Source: Bin5 sp965200685
GTDB taxonomy: Bacteria; Chloroflexota; Anaerolineae; Caldilineales; Caldilineaceae
Assembly (NCBI GenBank): GCA_965200685.1
Contig: OZ241379.1
Coordinates: 1,922,001-1,986,000, forward strand
Direction: 5' to 3'
Length of the DNA: 64,000 nucleotides
Shown: positions 8,945-18,071 of the stretch, one piece after another
How positions within the stretch are numbered: position 1 is the first letter of the stretch
How the letters are laid out: each line of letters begins with the position of its first letter
Position numbers and translations under genes: made by a program
Notes under the pieces: model-generated
What the model saw: the letters and a program-made list of their open reading frames with translations, nothing else
What the model was told of the DNA's origin: nothing
Databases searched by the model: none

Positions 8945-9289
8945 TTAGGCAATGGAATAGGCTAATAGGATCAGCAATTGAATGCCAAAGGTCCAGGCGA
9001 AAAGTTTGCGGGAGCCAGATGACCCTAGGTGGCGAGCGTGATATTCACCTGTGCCGACGAAAAAGACAACTGCTAGGATGCCCAGAATGAGAACTGTGAA
9101 ATTGCCGAGGGTGACACTGTCCCAGTACTGTTGCCCATAGCGTTGGGCTGGCATGGCAAACAACATGGCATACAGACTTTGGACCCAGCTACGCAGAATG
9201 ATGATCTCGAAGATTCCAAGCACAACGCTTCCTAGCCAGAGAACTGTCGTGAGCAGGCCTGTGCCTATGTTACGCAATTTCTTCAACAC
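8945..9289 (-). CDS. small membrane protein at the end of the oligopeptide importer operon
   Basis: A 114-residue protein with three predicted transmembrane helices (about 9-30, 66-85 and 96-113) and a short loop rich in Tyr and Gln between the first two. I do not recognise a family. It starts with GTG inside the last codons of the downstream-facing ATPase gene (20-bp overlap), which indicates translational coupling to the oligopeptide ABC importer. It could be an accessory subunit, but nothing in the sequence shows this. Confidence 0.6.
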   Translation of the reverse strand: MLKKLRNIGTGLLTTVLWLGSVVLGIFEIIILRSWVQSLYAMLFAMPAQRYGQQYWDSVTLGNFTVLILGILAVVFFVGTGEYHARHLGSSGSRKLFAWTFGIQLLILLAYSIA

Positions 9290-10343
9290 CGACCAGTTGT
9301 AATTCCTCCGCGAGATGACAGGCTACAAAATGGTCCGGTAGGGTCTCGCGTAGTTGCGGTGTCTCCGATTGACAGATATCGGTAGCATATTGGCAGCGTG
9401 GGTGGAAGTGGCAACCGCTGGGCGGGTGGGAGGGATCCGGCACCTGCCCGCGCAAGGGAACCCGTTTGGAGGGGTTGCGAGGGTCGGGTTTGGGCGACGC
9501 GGAAAGAAGAGTTTCTGTATAGGGATGTTGTGGATTTTTATAAATGTCTTCAGAGGAGGCCATTTCGACCAAACGGCCCACATACATCACCGCTACCCGG
9601 TCAGAGATGTATTCAACCACGCTGAGATCATGGGCAACGAACAGGTAGGTCAGATCGAATTCCTGTTGCAGATCCTGTAACAGGTTTAGGGTTTGGGCCT
9701 GAATGGAAACGTCCAAGGCGGATACCGGTTCGTCCAGCAGGATTAGGGTTGGCTTCAGTGCTAAGGCGCGGGCGATGCCGATGCGTTGCCGCTGGCCGCC
9801 GGAGAATTCGTGGGGATAACGGCCCATATGTTCCCCGCTCAGGCCCACAGCTTCTAGCAGAGCGACAATTTCGTTATCAGTGCGCGTGCCCTGATCGCGA
9901 TTGTGGATGCGTAAAGGCTCGCGAATGATTTCGGAGACGCTCATGCGTGGGTTGAGAGAGTTGATCGGATCTTGGAAGATCATAGCGATTTCCTGCCGCA
10001 CCAATTTCAGCTCCTCTTTGGACAGGTGGAGCAGATTCACTACCTTCTCATCTCTGTTGTCGCCAACGGCGTAATTCGTGCCAGCTGTCACCAACTTGCT
10101 CCGAAACAGAACTTCGCCGCCACTGGCTTCATACAAGCGAATGGCTGTGCGGCTTGCGGTCGTCTTGCCACAGCCGCTTTCACCTACCAGGCCTAGGGTT
10201 TCTCCTCTACGGATGAAAAAACTGACGTCATCCACAGCCTTCACTTGGCCGACGACCCGGCGCAAAAGCCCAGCGTGGATGGGAAAGTATTTTTTCAGTC
10301 CCCGTACATCTAAGAGGATGTTATCCTGATTGGGCTGGGGCAT
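9270..10343 (-). CDS. oligopeptide/dipeptide ABC importer ATP-binding protein (OppF/DppF type)
   Basis: A 357-residue cytoplasmic ATPase. Walker A GESGCGKTT, signature SGGQRQRIGIARAL and Walker B ILLDEPVSALD are intact, and the C-terminus carries the oligopeptide-transporter extension with a cysteine-containing PSGCHFHPRCQYA motif that binds an iron-sulfur cluster in some relatives. It pairs with the OppD-type ATPase encoded upstream (23-bp overlap) to energise the two permeases. The cargo, peptide or another solute such as a glycoside, cannot be decided from the ATPase. Confidence 0.93.
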   Translation of the reverse strand: MPQPNQDNILLDVRGLKKYFPIHAGLLRRVVGQVKAVDDVSFFIRRGETLGLVGESGCGKTTASRTAIRLYEASGGEVLFRSKLVTAGTNYAVGDNRDEKVVNLLHLSKEELKLVRQEIAMIFQDPINSLNPRMSVSEIIREPLRIHNRDQGTRTDNEIVALLEAVGLSGEHMGRYPHEFSGGQRQRIGIARALALKPTLILLDEPVSALDVSIQAQTLNLLQDLQQEFDLTYLFVAHDLSVVEYISDRVAVMYVGRLVEMASSEDIYKNPQHPYTETLLSASPKPDPRNPSKRVPLRGQVPDPSHPPSGCHFHPRCQYATDICQSETPQLRETLPDHFVACHLAEELQLVGVEEIA

Positions 10344-11454
10344 TTTCCACCTCGGTTATCAGAGTATCATCGTATAGATCATCATCATAGAGTAGACAGG
10401 CGGCCTTCTGTCCATTGCTTACAGGGATCAGATGTGGTTCGATCCTGTCACAAATGCCTGGCAGAAATTGGGGGCAGCGGTTATGGAAGGGGCATCCGCT
10501 CGGCACGGCAAAGGCGTTGGGGACCATGCCTTTAATTGCCTGCAGTCGTGTACTGGTGCTGCCTATGCGGGGGATGGACTGTAGCAGGGCTTGGGTATAG
10601 GGGTGTTTGGGGTTGTAGAATATGTCATCCACACTGCCCTGTTCGACAACCCGGCCTAGATACATCACTACCACTTCTTGGGCGATCTCGGCGATCACGC
10701 CCAAATCGTGGGTGATATACAGAATCGCCATGCCAAATTCGTCCTGCAACTCGCGCATCAGATCGTTGATCTGGGCCTGTGTTGTCACGTCAAGAGCTGT
10801 GGTTGGCTCATCGGCGATGAGAAGACTGGGGTTGCAAGATAGGGCGATGGCGATCATCACCCGTTGCCTCTGGCCGCCACTTAACTGATGGGGATAGCTG
10901 TCCACCCGTTGGGCGGGGCGGGGAATCCCCACGCGGTTGAGCATGTCGATGGCGATCTCCTTGGCCTCTGGGCGGGATACATTGCGGGCGGCCTGGATGG
11001 CATCTTCCATGTGCGCGGCCACTTTGCGAAAAGGGGTGAAATGCAGGCGGATGGCCTCGCCGATATGGACACCTGCTGTATAGACTGGCGTCAGGGAACT
11101 CATCGGCTCCTGAAAGATCATGGCGATTTCACCGCCGCGCAATTGGCGAATTTCATTGCCATCCGGCTCCAGAGTCGTCAAGTCCAACACTTCGCTCGCT
11201 TGGGAGTTGGTGTTGGCCATGCCGTTGCGTTGAAAGAGTATCTGCCCCTCAACAATCTTGCCGTTCTTGGGCAAAAGACGCATGATGGCCTTGGCTGTGA
11301 CGGATTTTCCCGAGCCACTTTCCCCGATGATGCCTAGGGTTGTCCTTGGTTTGGCAGTAAAACTGACGCCTTCCAAGGCCCGCACATTGCCTCGGCGCAC
11401 ATCAAACTGCACTTTTAGATTGCTGACCTTTAACAGATCTGTTCCGTCGTTCAT
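10321..11454 (-). CDS. oligopeptide/dipeptide ABC importer ATP-binding protein (OppD/DppD type)
   Basis: A 377-residue ATPase with GESGSGKSVTAKAI (Walker A), LSGGQRQRVMIAIAL (signature), LLIADEPTTALD (Walker B) and the C-terminal PSGCPFHNRCPQF cysteine motif of this subfamily. Its start codon immediately follows the stop of the OppC-type permease gene, and its 3' end overlaps the OppF-type gene by 23 bp, so all are translated from one message. It forms the nucleotide-binding heterodimer with the OppF-type protein. Confidence 0.93.
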   Translation of the reverse strand: MNDGTDLLKVSNLKVQFDVRRGNVRALEGVSFTAKPRTTLGIIGESGSGKSVTAKAIMRLLPKNGKIVEGQILFQRNGMANTNSQASEVLDLTTLEPDGNEIRQLRGGEIAMIFQEPMSSLTPVYTAGVHIGEAIRLHFTPFRKVAAHMEDAIQAARNVSRPEAKEIAIDMLNRVGIPRPAQRVDSYPHQLSGGQRQRVMIAIALSCNPSLLIADEPTTALDVTTQAQINDLMRELQDEFGMAILYITHDLGVIAEIAQEVVVMYLGRVVEQGSVDDIFYNPKHPYTQALLQSIPRIGSTSTRLQAIKGMVPNAFAVPSGCPFHNRCPQFLPGICDRIEPHLIPVSNGQKAACLLYDDDLYDDTLITEVENAPAQSG

Positions 11455-12603
11455 TTAATTATTGCCGCCATATGGATCGAGGGCATCCCGTAGGCCATCT
11501 CCCAACATATTGAACCCTAGGATGGCGAGGATGACAAAGATTACCGGAAACAAAAGCCAGGGGGTAAAGCGAATGGCCCGCACATTGGAAACTTCCTGCA
11601 ACAGAACGCCCCAACTGGTCATAGGAGGGCGTAAACCGAGGCCCAAAAAACTGAGGGCAGTTTCGGCCAGAATCATGCCGGGGACAGCCAGCGTGGAGAT
11701 CACAATAATATGGCTGAAGGCACCGGGGATCAGGTGTCGAAACATGATGCGTCTATCACCGGCACCAAAACTCTGTGCGGCCAAGACATATTCACGTTCC
11801 CGCAGTGAGAGGACCAGACCCCGCACTTGGCGGGCCAGGCCACCCCAACGCACAAAGGCCAGAATAATCGTCAGCATGAAGTATTCCAACCTTGGGTCCC
11901 ACTGGGGGGGGATGGTCGAGGCCAGGGCCATAAAGAGGGGGATATCAGGAAAAGCGGACAGGAATTCGGTCACCCGCTGGACGACTAGATCGACAATGCC
12001 GCCGTAATAGCCTGAAATGGCCCCGAGAACAGAGCCGAATAATAGGGTTAAGAACTGGCCGATCAGGCCAATCAGCAGGGACAGACGACCGCCGTAGAGG
12101 ATGCGGGAGAAGAGGTCCCGTCCTAGCCGGTCTGTGCCAACGATAAAGGCATAGGCATCGGGGTTGGCAGAGTCAACGCCGAAGAGGCGGATATTGAGCG
12201 GGACTACGCCGGCCAATCTGTAAGGCTCGCCGCGTACAAAGAGATAGAGCGGATATCTTTGGGTTGTATCGATCTCATAATAGCGGCGGCGTAGGACCAT
12301 ATCGACCTGTTCAGTCAGCCCGTAGACGAAGGGACGTAGGTGGAACGTTCCCTCTTCGTCGACAAATTGCGGCCATTGGGGGGGAGCTTCTGGGAAATCT
12401 GATTCAAATTCCAGTGGATAGGGGGAAAAGAACTCCGCGCCGATGGCACAGACTAAATAGAAGCCCAGAACAATCACACCGCCGAGAATAGCCATGCGGT
12501 TGCGCTTAAATTTCCACCAGACCAAGCTCCAATAGCTCTGGCTGACCTTGTGCGTAGATTGATCACCTTCTTTCGGTGTGATGACCGATTCAGCAACGGA
12601 CAT
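11455..12603 (-). CDS. oligopeptide/dipeptide ABC importer permease (OppC type)
   Basis: A 382-residue inner-membrane protein. A first helix at about 35-58 is followed by an unusually long non-membrane insertion (about 60-160) and then the five-helix binding-protein-dependent transport core. The EAA-loop region reads EYVLAAQSFGAGDRRIMFRHLIPG. The insertion, absent from short OppC proteins, is seen in some relatives and probably faces outside. The gene lies 19 bp downstream of the OppB-type permease gene. Confidence 0.92.
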   Translation of the reverse strand: MSVAESVITPKEGDQSTHKVSQSYWSLVWWKFKRNRMAILGGVIVLGFYLVCAIGAEFFSPYPLEFESDFPEAPPQWPQFVDEEGTFHLRPFVYGLTEQVDMVLRRRYYEIDTTQRYPLYLFVRGEPYRLAGVVPLNIRLFGVDSANPDAYAFIVGTDRLGRDLFSRILYGGRLSLLIGLIGQFLTLLFGSVLGAISGYYGGIVDLVVQRVTEFLSAFPDIPLFMALASTIPPQWDPRLEYFMLTIILAFVRWGGLARQVRGLVLSLREREYVLAAQSFGAGDRRIMFRHLIPGAFSHIIVISTLAVPGMILAETALSFLGLGLRPPMTSWGVLLQEVSNVRAIRFTPWLLFPVIFVILAILGFNMLGDGLRDALDPYGGNN

Positions 12604-12622
12604 GGCAACCTCCTATTGGGGT

Positions 12623-13609
12623 TCAATCATAACGAATGCGTGGATCAATCCAAACGAGGGCAACGTCTGCTAGGAGGTTACCGACCAGAACGAGGCCTGT
12701 AAAAAAGACGAGAGCAGTGCCTGCCATAAACATATCTTGTTTTTGTAAGGCATTGACATAGAGAGGCCCAATCGTCGGCAGATTCAGCACAATCGCCACT
12801 AGTGCGTTGCCTGTAATGATATTGGGGATTGCTTCTGATCCTAGGATGACGATCAGGGGATTGATGGCGATCCGTACTGCGTGTTTCCAGATGACGGTTC
12901 GTTGCTTCAATCCGCGCGCGCGGGCCGCTTCAATATAGGGTTGGCCCAATGTATCCAATAGATTGCCGCGCATGATGCGTACCAATCCTGCTGTGCCTGT
13001 CACCGCGCCGATCAGCGCAGGGACCCACAGGTGTTTCAGCAGGTCTACGATCTTGGGAATCCCCCAGGGTGCGTCGCGGTACTCCTGTGAGAAGAGGCCG
13101 ATCACATCTTGGTCAAGATAGATGACAGCCACAAATAAGATGAGAAGTGCCAGCAGAAAGCCGGGCATGCCGAGGCCGATGAAACTGATGGTCGTGAAGA
13201 TCTGGTCGCCCATGGAATACTGATTGGCCGCGGAATAGACGCCGATAGGGATTGCGATTGCCCAGACAAGGACCAATGTGGCAATGGCGAGAATGATGGT
13301 CATCAACACCCGTTGTTTAATAAGGTCGGCCACTGGGCGTTCAAATTCAAAGGACTCGCCAAAGTCGCCCATAGCAAATTTGGCAACCCAGTTTATATAG
13401 CGTTGCATGAGTGGTTGATCGAGGCCATAGCGCGCTTCATATTCCGCGATTCTATTTTCCGCGCTGCGGTCGCCGCGGGCCTCTAATTCCGCCAATTTCT
13501 GGTCCAAAAAATCACCGGGCGGTAGGTCAATGATCAGAAAGCCCACCAATGAGACCAGAAGAACCATTATCAAGGCATAGCCCAACCTGCGTATAATATA
13601 GGCAAGCAT
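12623..13609 (-). CDS. oligopeptide/dipeptide ABC importer permease (OppB type)
   Basis: A 328-residue permease with six predicted helices. The N-terminal MLAYIIRRLGYALIMVLLVS is typical of OppB proteins, and the EAA loop reads PYIEAARARGLKQRTVIWKH. A charged segment at about 35-65 (LAELEARGDRSAENRIAEYE) extends the usual first external loop. It is the first gene after the binding-protein gene and is separated from it by a 60-bp gap that contains a perfect 32-bp palindrome, which probably lowers permease expression relative to the binding protein. Confidence 0.92.
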   Translation of the reverse strand: MLAYIIRRLGYALIMVLLVSLVGFLIIDLPPGDFLDQKLAELEARGDRSAENRIAEYEARYGLDQPLMQRYINWVAKFAMGDFGESFEFERPVADLIKQRVLMTIILAIATLVLVWAIAIPIGVYSAANQYSMGDQIFTTISFIGLGMPGFLLALLILFVAVIYLDQDVIGLFSQEYRDAPWGIPKIVDLLKHLWVPALIGAVTGTAGLVRIMRGNLLDTLGQPYIEAARARGLKQRTVIWKHAVRIAINPLIVILGSEAIPNIITGNALVAIVLNLPTIGPLYVNALQKQDMFMAGTALVFFTGLVLVGNLLADVALVWIDPRIRYD

Positions 13610-13626
13610 AGCACTCCTCTAAACAG

Positions 13627-13658
13627 CCGTGGTCTGTAACTGCAGTTACAGACCACGG
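13627..13658 (-). promoter_or_regulatory. perfect 32-bp palindrome between binding-protein and permease genes
   Basis: CCGTGGTCTGTAACTG is followed directly by its exact reverse complement. In RNA it would fold into a hairpin of about 14 bp with a minimal loop. It lacks a T-run, so it is more likely an attenuator or a 3'-end stabiliser of the upstream binding-protein message than a full terminator. Confidence 0.65.
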
Positions 13659-13669
13659 ATCATTTGATG

Positions 13670-15682
13670 TTACTGACTACTGATGAAGAATTGTTCCGGA
13701 TGTTTGTTGCCAGGAGAGCCTGGTGCCCATGGGCCCAGGATGCCGTCGTCCGGTACATTCTTGAAGTTGTTCTTAATCACAACCGGCATGGGTTGGTCGC
13801 CGGCTGCGCCTAGTGTGAACGGACCTTCCTCAATATGTATGCGGATCGCCTCCCACACGATTTCGTGGCGTTTGTCCTCATCAGGCTCCCGCAGGCCTTG
13901 GTCGTAGAGGGCCTGGAGTTTGGCGGCCGGGCTATCGGGCAGAGGTTCTTCACCCTCTGCGCCGCCGGTCTGTCGCCATTTGCCCTGCATGGGCCAGGCG
14001 CGGTTGTCCCGCAAGGGGAAAACCCAGTCTGGGTAGGTCCAGATATCGACCTCTGATGCGTGGCAATTGCGGAACATATAGAGGGCTTCTCTCTGGCGCA
14101 ATTGCCAGTCGGGTTGTCCGATCAGGTTGTTGATCACGGTCTTGATGCCAACGTCTTCCAGATCTTTGGCGAAAGATTCAGTGGCCTGGGTGGACATCAC
14201 CTGCCCGCCCCAATCGCCCAAGTCTAGGATGATCTCAAGCGGCTTGCCGCTGGGGAGGTCCCGGAAGCCATCACCATCAGCATCAACGAAACCGATCTGA
14301 TCGAAGCGAGACATGGCCAGTTCGGGATCATGTTGTGCGTCGGCTGCTGCCCATTCCTCAAAAACTGCTCGGCCTTCGGGGCTGGTAAAGTGCCAGGCCT
14401 GCGGGCTGATGGTAGCCTGTTGGGCAATGCCGATGCCGCCCCAAGCCACATCGATCAGGCGCTCTCGGTCCATAGCCACTGACACACCCTTGCGGAATTC
14501 GACACTACGCAGCAGTTCTCGCATCTCCGCGTCCAGTTCCTCATCTTCTCCGTCACCAATATAGTCTTGGTTGATCAGCCAGCAGGGCCAGCCGCCCGCG
14601 CCATTTACCCATTGGGTATTGACGGTGTAACCGTTGTCCTCCGCCTGCTCGAGCAGAATGGGGATTTTGAGCGGATCATTGGCACCGCGGAAATCTGCAT
14701 CATACTTGCCTTGGGCAATGCTCAGAACTCGTACTTCTTCATCTTCGATCAGTTCAACATCGATGCGGTCGATATAGGGGAGCTGATTGCCGGCCGTATC
14801 GACTTTCCAATAATAGGGATTGCGTACCAGAACCCAGCGTTCCCCTGGGGTGAATTGCTCAAGATCCCAGGCAAAAATGGTCGGATAGTCAGGGTTCTCC
14901 CACCATTTGTCAATGACTTCAAACTCATCCCAGTCGATGTCAGGATTGTTCTGGGGTAGCTGTGGTTCGAGGAAGTGTTTGGGCTTCATGAGCGGTTCCC
15001 ATTCCCAGAACCCTTGCGCGAGGATGTAGGGGGTGATCCACTGGGGGGCATCCCAACGCATGACCATTGTATAGTCATCCGGGAACTCCACATCCATGGG
15101 TTCGCCTGTGGTCTTAAAGCCCCACCAAGGGATCTGAACGACCTTGTAATCGTCATTGGTGGCCAGCTCTTCCCACCAGAATTTTAGGTCGTCCATGGTA
15201 AAGGGCGCACCGTCGGACCATTTGACCCCTTCACGGAAATACAGGGTGACTTCTGTCCCATCTTCGGACCAGGTATAGTCCTTGGCCAGGCCTGGCTCAT
15301 ATCCGGTATAGTCGTCTTTCCAGCGAATGGGCGGGTCATAGAGCACCATTTTGAAGTGATTCATGCGAGTGCTGCCGGTTACCCCATACCATGTGCCACC
15401 GTATTCCCCTATCTCTGCATAGGGTGTGACGACTTCAACATCCACCGGTAGGCGGTCTGCAAGCGGTGGCAATTCACCGGCGGAAACCATTTCTGCCAGC
15501 ATAGGTGCTTCGTTAAACTCGCTAGATCCTGCCATATCTGCCGAATCTTCTGAGGTGTCTGCGTCTTGGGCTGCGGCCGGCTGTTCAGCTACATCTTCTT
15601 GCGCGGGGGCACCTCCGCCGCCACAGGCTGCGAGCAAAAGAGCAAGAGCAAGCCCAATGGATAACACAATGCTTCGATTCAT
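13670..15682 (-). CDS. ABC importer solute-binding lipoprotein, family 5 (OppA/DppA type)
   Basis: A 670-residue lipoprotein. The signal peptide (1-19) ends in the lipobox LLAAC with Cys20, followed by a low-complexity Gly/Ala/Gln/Asp/Glu linker to about residue 60. The mature part has family 5 motifs such as WSDGAPFTMDDLKFWWEELA and FRKGVSVAMDRERLID. It is longer than classical OppA (about 540), a form common for large or glycosidic substrates. The gene is first in the operon, has the ribosome-binding site AAGGAGG and a strong upstream promoter. A DADGDGFRDLPSG segment is Ca-binding-like and common in these proteins. Confidence 0.92.
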   Translation of the reverse strand: MNRSIVLSIGLALALLLAACGGGGAPAQEDVAEQPAAAQDADTSEDSADMAGSSEFNEAPMLAEMVSAGELPPLADRLPVDVEVVTPYAEIGEYGGTWYGVTGSTRMNHFKMVLYDPPIRWKDDYTGYEPGLAKDYTWSEDGTEVTLYFREGVKWSDGAPFTMDDLKFWWEELATNDDYKVVQIPWWGFKTTGEPMDVEFPDDYTMVMRWDAPQWITPYILAQGFWEWEPLMKPKHFLEPQLPQNNPDIDWDEFEVIDKWWENPDYPTIFAWDLEQFTPGERWVLVRNPYYWKVDTAGNQLPYIDRIDVELIEDEEVRVLSIAQGKYDADFRGANDPLKIPILLEQAEDNGYTVNTQWVNGAGGWPCWLINQDYIGDGEDEELDAEMRELLRSVEFRKGVSVAMDRERLIDVAWGGIGIAQQATISPQAWHFTSPEGRAVFEEWAAADAQHDPELAMSRFDQIGFVDADGDGFRDLPSGKPLEIILDLGDWGGQVMSTQATESFAKDLEDVGIKTVINNLIGQPDWQLRQREALYMFRNCHASEVDIWTYPDWVFPLRDNRAWPMQGKWRQTGGAEGEEPLPDSPAAKLQALYDQGLREPDEDKRHEIVWEAIRIHIEEGPFTLGAAGDQPMPVVIKNNFKNVPDDGILGPWAPGSPGNKHPEQFFISSQ

Positions 15683-15798
15683 CTACTTGTCCTCCTTGAC
15701 CAAAAATCTGGCCAATGTGTGAGTCAAGACTGAAGGATTCACAGGTAGCGACCTGGTACTCCTTACATCTTGATAGTGAAGTGGATAAAATGGTAGGC

Positions 15799-15820
15799 TT
15801 GACGGCGTACGCGCCGTCAA
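15799..15820 (-). promoter_or_regulatory. stem-loop in the 5' leader of the oligopeptide importer operon
   Basis: TTGACGGCG and CGCCGTCAA form a 9-bp stem around a 4-nt loop (TACG on the plus strand). It lies about 40 nt downstream of the predicted transcript start and about 115 nt before the binding-protein start codon, so it could be an operator or an RNA regulatory hairpin. It could also end transcription of the glycosyltransferase genes that read toward it on the same strand. Confidence 0.45.
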
Positions 15821-15866
15821 AGGATCTCCCAGCAGGAACTTTTGATTATTTTCGGGGTATCGTGAT

Positions 15867-15895
15867 AGAATAATCAACTTTATAAGAGTTGTCAA
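15867..15895 (-). promoter_or_regulatory. strong predicted sigma70 promoter of the oligopeptide importer operon
   Basis: On the minus strand a consensus TTGACA (-35) is followed by exactly 17 bp and TATTCT (-10). The predicted start near 15860 leaves a leader of about 175 nt that contains the stem-loop at 15799-15820. Confidence 0.65.
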
Positions 15896-15939
15896 ACTGC
15901 CGTAGCGAGAAGTTTCATTCCACGAAAGTTCTCGTATGA

Positions 15940-16770
15940 TCAGGGCATGTCACCCCTGACCAGCGTCGTGAACCACTCCATCACAACTAGCAGTGCGAAC
16001 AGGGGCAATACAGCCATGCGTCGCCAGCGCCAAGGCTGACGGATGAGCCGGTCCAGCCATTCTAGGCCCAGTCGCTGTATCCATAGGGGTGCTCGCTGGG
16101 TGATGCCGGCCACGAAATCAAAGGCACCGCCGACACCCACTGCAACGGCAACCGGCAGTTCGTGTCGGTGTTGATGGATCCAAAAATCCTGTTGGGGATG
16201 GCCGTAGGCCACGAACAATAGGTCCGGTTGGGCGGCGTACAGCTGTTGGCGGATATGCGGCCAGTCGGCTTCGGCTGGGGAGCCGCCGAATGTATCAACG
16301 ATGGGCAGGCCAGGGTAGAGGGTCATGAGTTCCTGCGCGGCCTGGTCGGCAATCCCTGGCCCCGCGCCTAAGAGGAACACCCGCCATCCTTCTAGGGCTG
16401 CCCGTTCACATAGGCGATAGATGCCATCGGAGCCGGTCACTCGCTCCTGTAGATGTACCCCGGCCAACCGGGCGGCCCACAGCACCCCGATGCCATCCGC
16501 TACACACAGGTCTGCTGACGCTAGAACCTGCCCAAAGGCTGGATCTCGGCGGGCATCCATAACAAATTCGGGGTTGACAGTGCAGATTTGGTGGGGAAAG
16601 GCGCGGATGTGGCGGCTTGGGGCCCCATTCTCTTTTCTCCATACCCCGATCCAATGGCTGATGAGGGCGAGGGTCTGTTGGAAATCGACACAATGGACGC
16701 GCACGCCCAGGATCATCACAGTCGGAATCTCTGGCACTGCGGGTTTTTGTTCTTCCTGCGCGCGGTTCAT
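15940..16770 (-). CDS. WecG/TagA/CpsF-family glycosyltransferase
   Basis: A 276-residue GT26-family enzyme. Diagnostic segments are ICTVNPEFVMDAR, VADGIGVLWAARL, LQERVTGSD and the C-terminal GVGGAFDFVAG with RAPLWIQRLGLEWLDRL. A hydrophobic stretch near the C-terminus probably associates it with the membrane. Family members add N-acetylmannosamine(uronic acid) or a similar sugar to a lipid-linked intermediate in surface-polysaccharide or teichoic-acid synthesis. The start codon overlaps the upstream glycosyltransferase gene by 4 bp. Confidence 0.9.
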   Translation of the reverse strand: MNRAQEEQKPAVPEIPTVMILGVRVHCVDFQQTLALISHWIGVWRKENGAPSRHIRAFPHQICTVNPEFVMDARRDPAFGQVLASADLCVADGIGVLWAARLAGVHLQERVTGSDGIYRLCERAALEGWRVFLLGAGPGIADQAAQELMTLYPGLPIVDTFGGSPAEADWPHIRQQLYAAQPDLLFVAYGHPQQDFWIHQHRHELPVAVAVGVGGAFDFVAGITQRAPLWIQRLGLEWLDRLIRQPWRWRRMAVLPLFALLVVMEWFTTLVRGDMP

Positions 16771-17963
16771 CCCTTGGCGGCTACCTCCTCCAGCAGTGCT
16801 AGGGTCTCTGAGGCTGCTTTTTCCCAGGAAAACCGCTTGACATTCTCATAGCCTTTGTTGATCAGTTCCTGCCGTAGGTCTTCATCCCGGCTTAGGCGCA
16901 GCATAGCCGCGGCCATGGCGTCCACATCAAAGGGGTCCACGAGAAGAGCGGCATCTCCGGCGATTTCTGGTAGGGCAGAGTTGTTGGCACACATAACAGG
17001 CACTCCTGTGGTTTGGGCTTCTAGGACAGGCAGGCCGAAGCCCTCGAATAAAGAGGGAAACACGAAGAAAAGTGCCCGCTGCATGAGTGTAGTCACCGCC
17101 GCCGCCGTCAGATAGCCGGGGAAGTGAATTCGATTGGTCAACCCCTTGGCCGCAACGATCGTCTCGTACTCATCACTCAGCCAGCCCCAGCGTCCGACCA
17201 GTACCAGATCCCAGCGAATGCTCTGCTGATGCACCAGTCTCTCGAACCCTTCGATCAGCCGCAACAGGTTTTTGCGCGGCTGTATGGTTCCTACATACAG
17301 GGCAAATGGGCGGGCGTACATGGCAGTGGTGCGGGTGGTGTTCTCTCCACTAGCCACTGGTGTAGATGCGTTGTCTTGGTGTTCCCCGGCTTTCCATAGC
17401 ACCGGTGCTTCGTGAACAACGCTGATCTTGGGCTCCGGCACCCGGTAGAAGCGTTGCAGATCTGTCGCTGTCTGCTGGCTGATGGCGATCACCTTCTGGG
17501 CAGCAGCCGCGTTCCAGCGCGTGGACAGCTCCAGATAGAACCGTTGGACAGGTGTATGGGCTTGGGGGAAGTAGCGATAGCCAAGATCATGAACTGTTAC
17601 GACTGTAGGCGGCAACAGGGCCGGCGGCAGGAAAGGCACCACATGCGCGGGCACGAACAGCACATCCGGCGCGCGGCGACTGACCTCCCAGGCCAGCACC
17701 CGGTGGGTCCATAGCCTCTGCCCTGCAAGTACTCGAAATGTTACATTTTTCCTGCTGTAGTGGCGCGGGGAAATGAAAGATCCTGTTTCCGTGCAGTTCT
17801 GCGCGACCGTGCCGGCCGCAGGCATGGTCGGTACATACAGCCGGAAGGCAAACCGAGAACTATGGGGCGTGGCCAGCAGATGGCTGATGATCTGCCGGGA
17901 ATAGTGTTCTGTGCCGGTCGGTTCGGCCCGCAGACAGCGGGACGTGTCAATGCCGATGATCAT
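16767..17963 (-). CDS. GT4-family glycosyltransferase
   Basis: A 398-residue retaining GT-B glycosyltransferase. The N-terminal domain starts MIIGIDTSRCLRAEPTGTEH, and the C-terminal domain has YVGTIQPRKNLLRLIEGF and the donor-binding FPSLFEGFGLPVLEAQTTGVPV with its EX7E glutamates. It lies upstream of and overlaps the WecG-type gene by 4 bp, so the two probably act in sequence on the same surface polysaccharide. Sugar specificity cannot be read. Confidence 0.9.
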   Translation of the reverse strand: MIIGIDTSRCLRAEPTGTEHYSRQIISHLLATPHSSRFAFRLYVPTMPAAGTVAQNCTETGSFISPRHYSRKNVTFRVLAGQRLWTHRVLAWEVSRRAPDVLFVPAHVVPFLPPALLPPTVVTVHDLGYRYFPQAHTPVQRFYLELSTRWNAAAAQKVIAISQQTATDLQRFYRVPEPKISVVHEAPVLWKAGEHQDNASTPVASGENTTRTTAMYARPFALYVGTIQPRKNLLRLIEGFERLVHQQSIRWDLVLVGRWGWLSDEYETIVAAKGLTNRIHFPGYLTAAAVTTLMQRALFFVFPSLFEGFGLPVLEAQTTGVPVMCANNSALPEIAGDAALLVDPFDVDAMAAAMLRLSRDEDLRQELINKGYENVKRFSWEKAASETLALLEEVAAKG

Positions 17964-18071
17964 GGCAACACCAGTGGTTTGTGATTCAGTAGAACACCAA
18001 TAGTCTTTGCCGTGAAGCAGACTTCACAAAGCGCGCGACAAGAAAATCCTGATGCAGACAAGATGTTGTAG

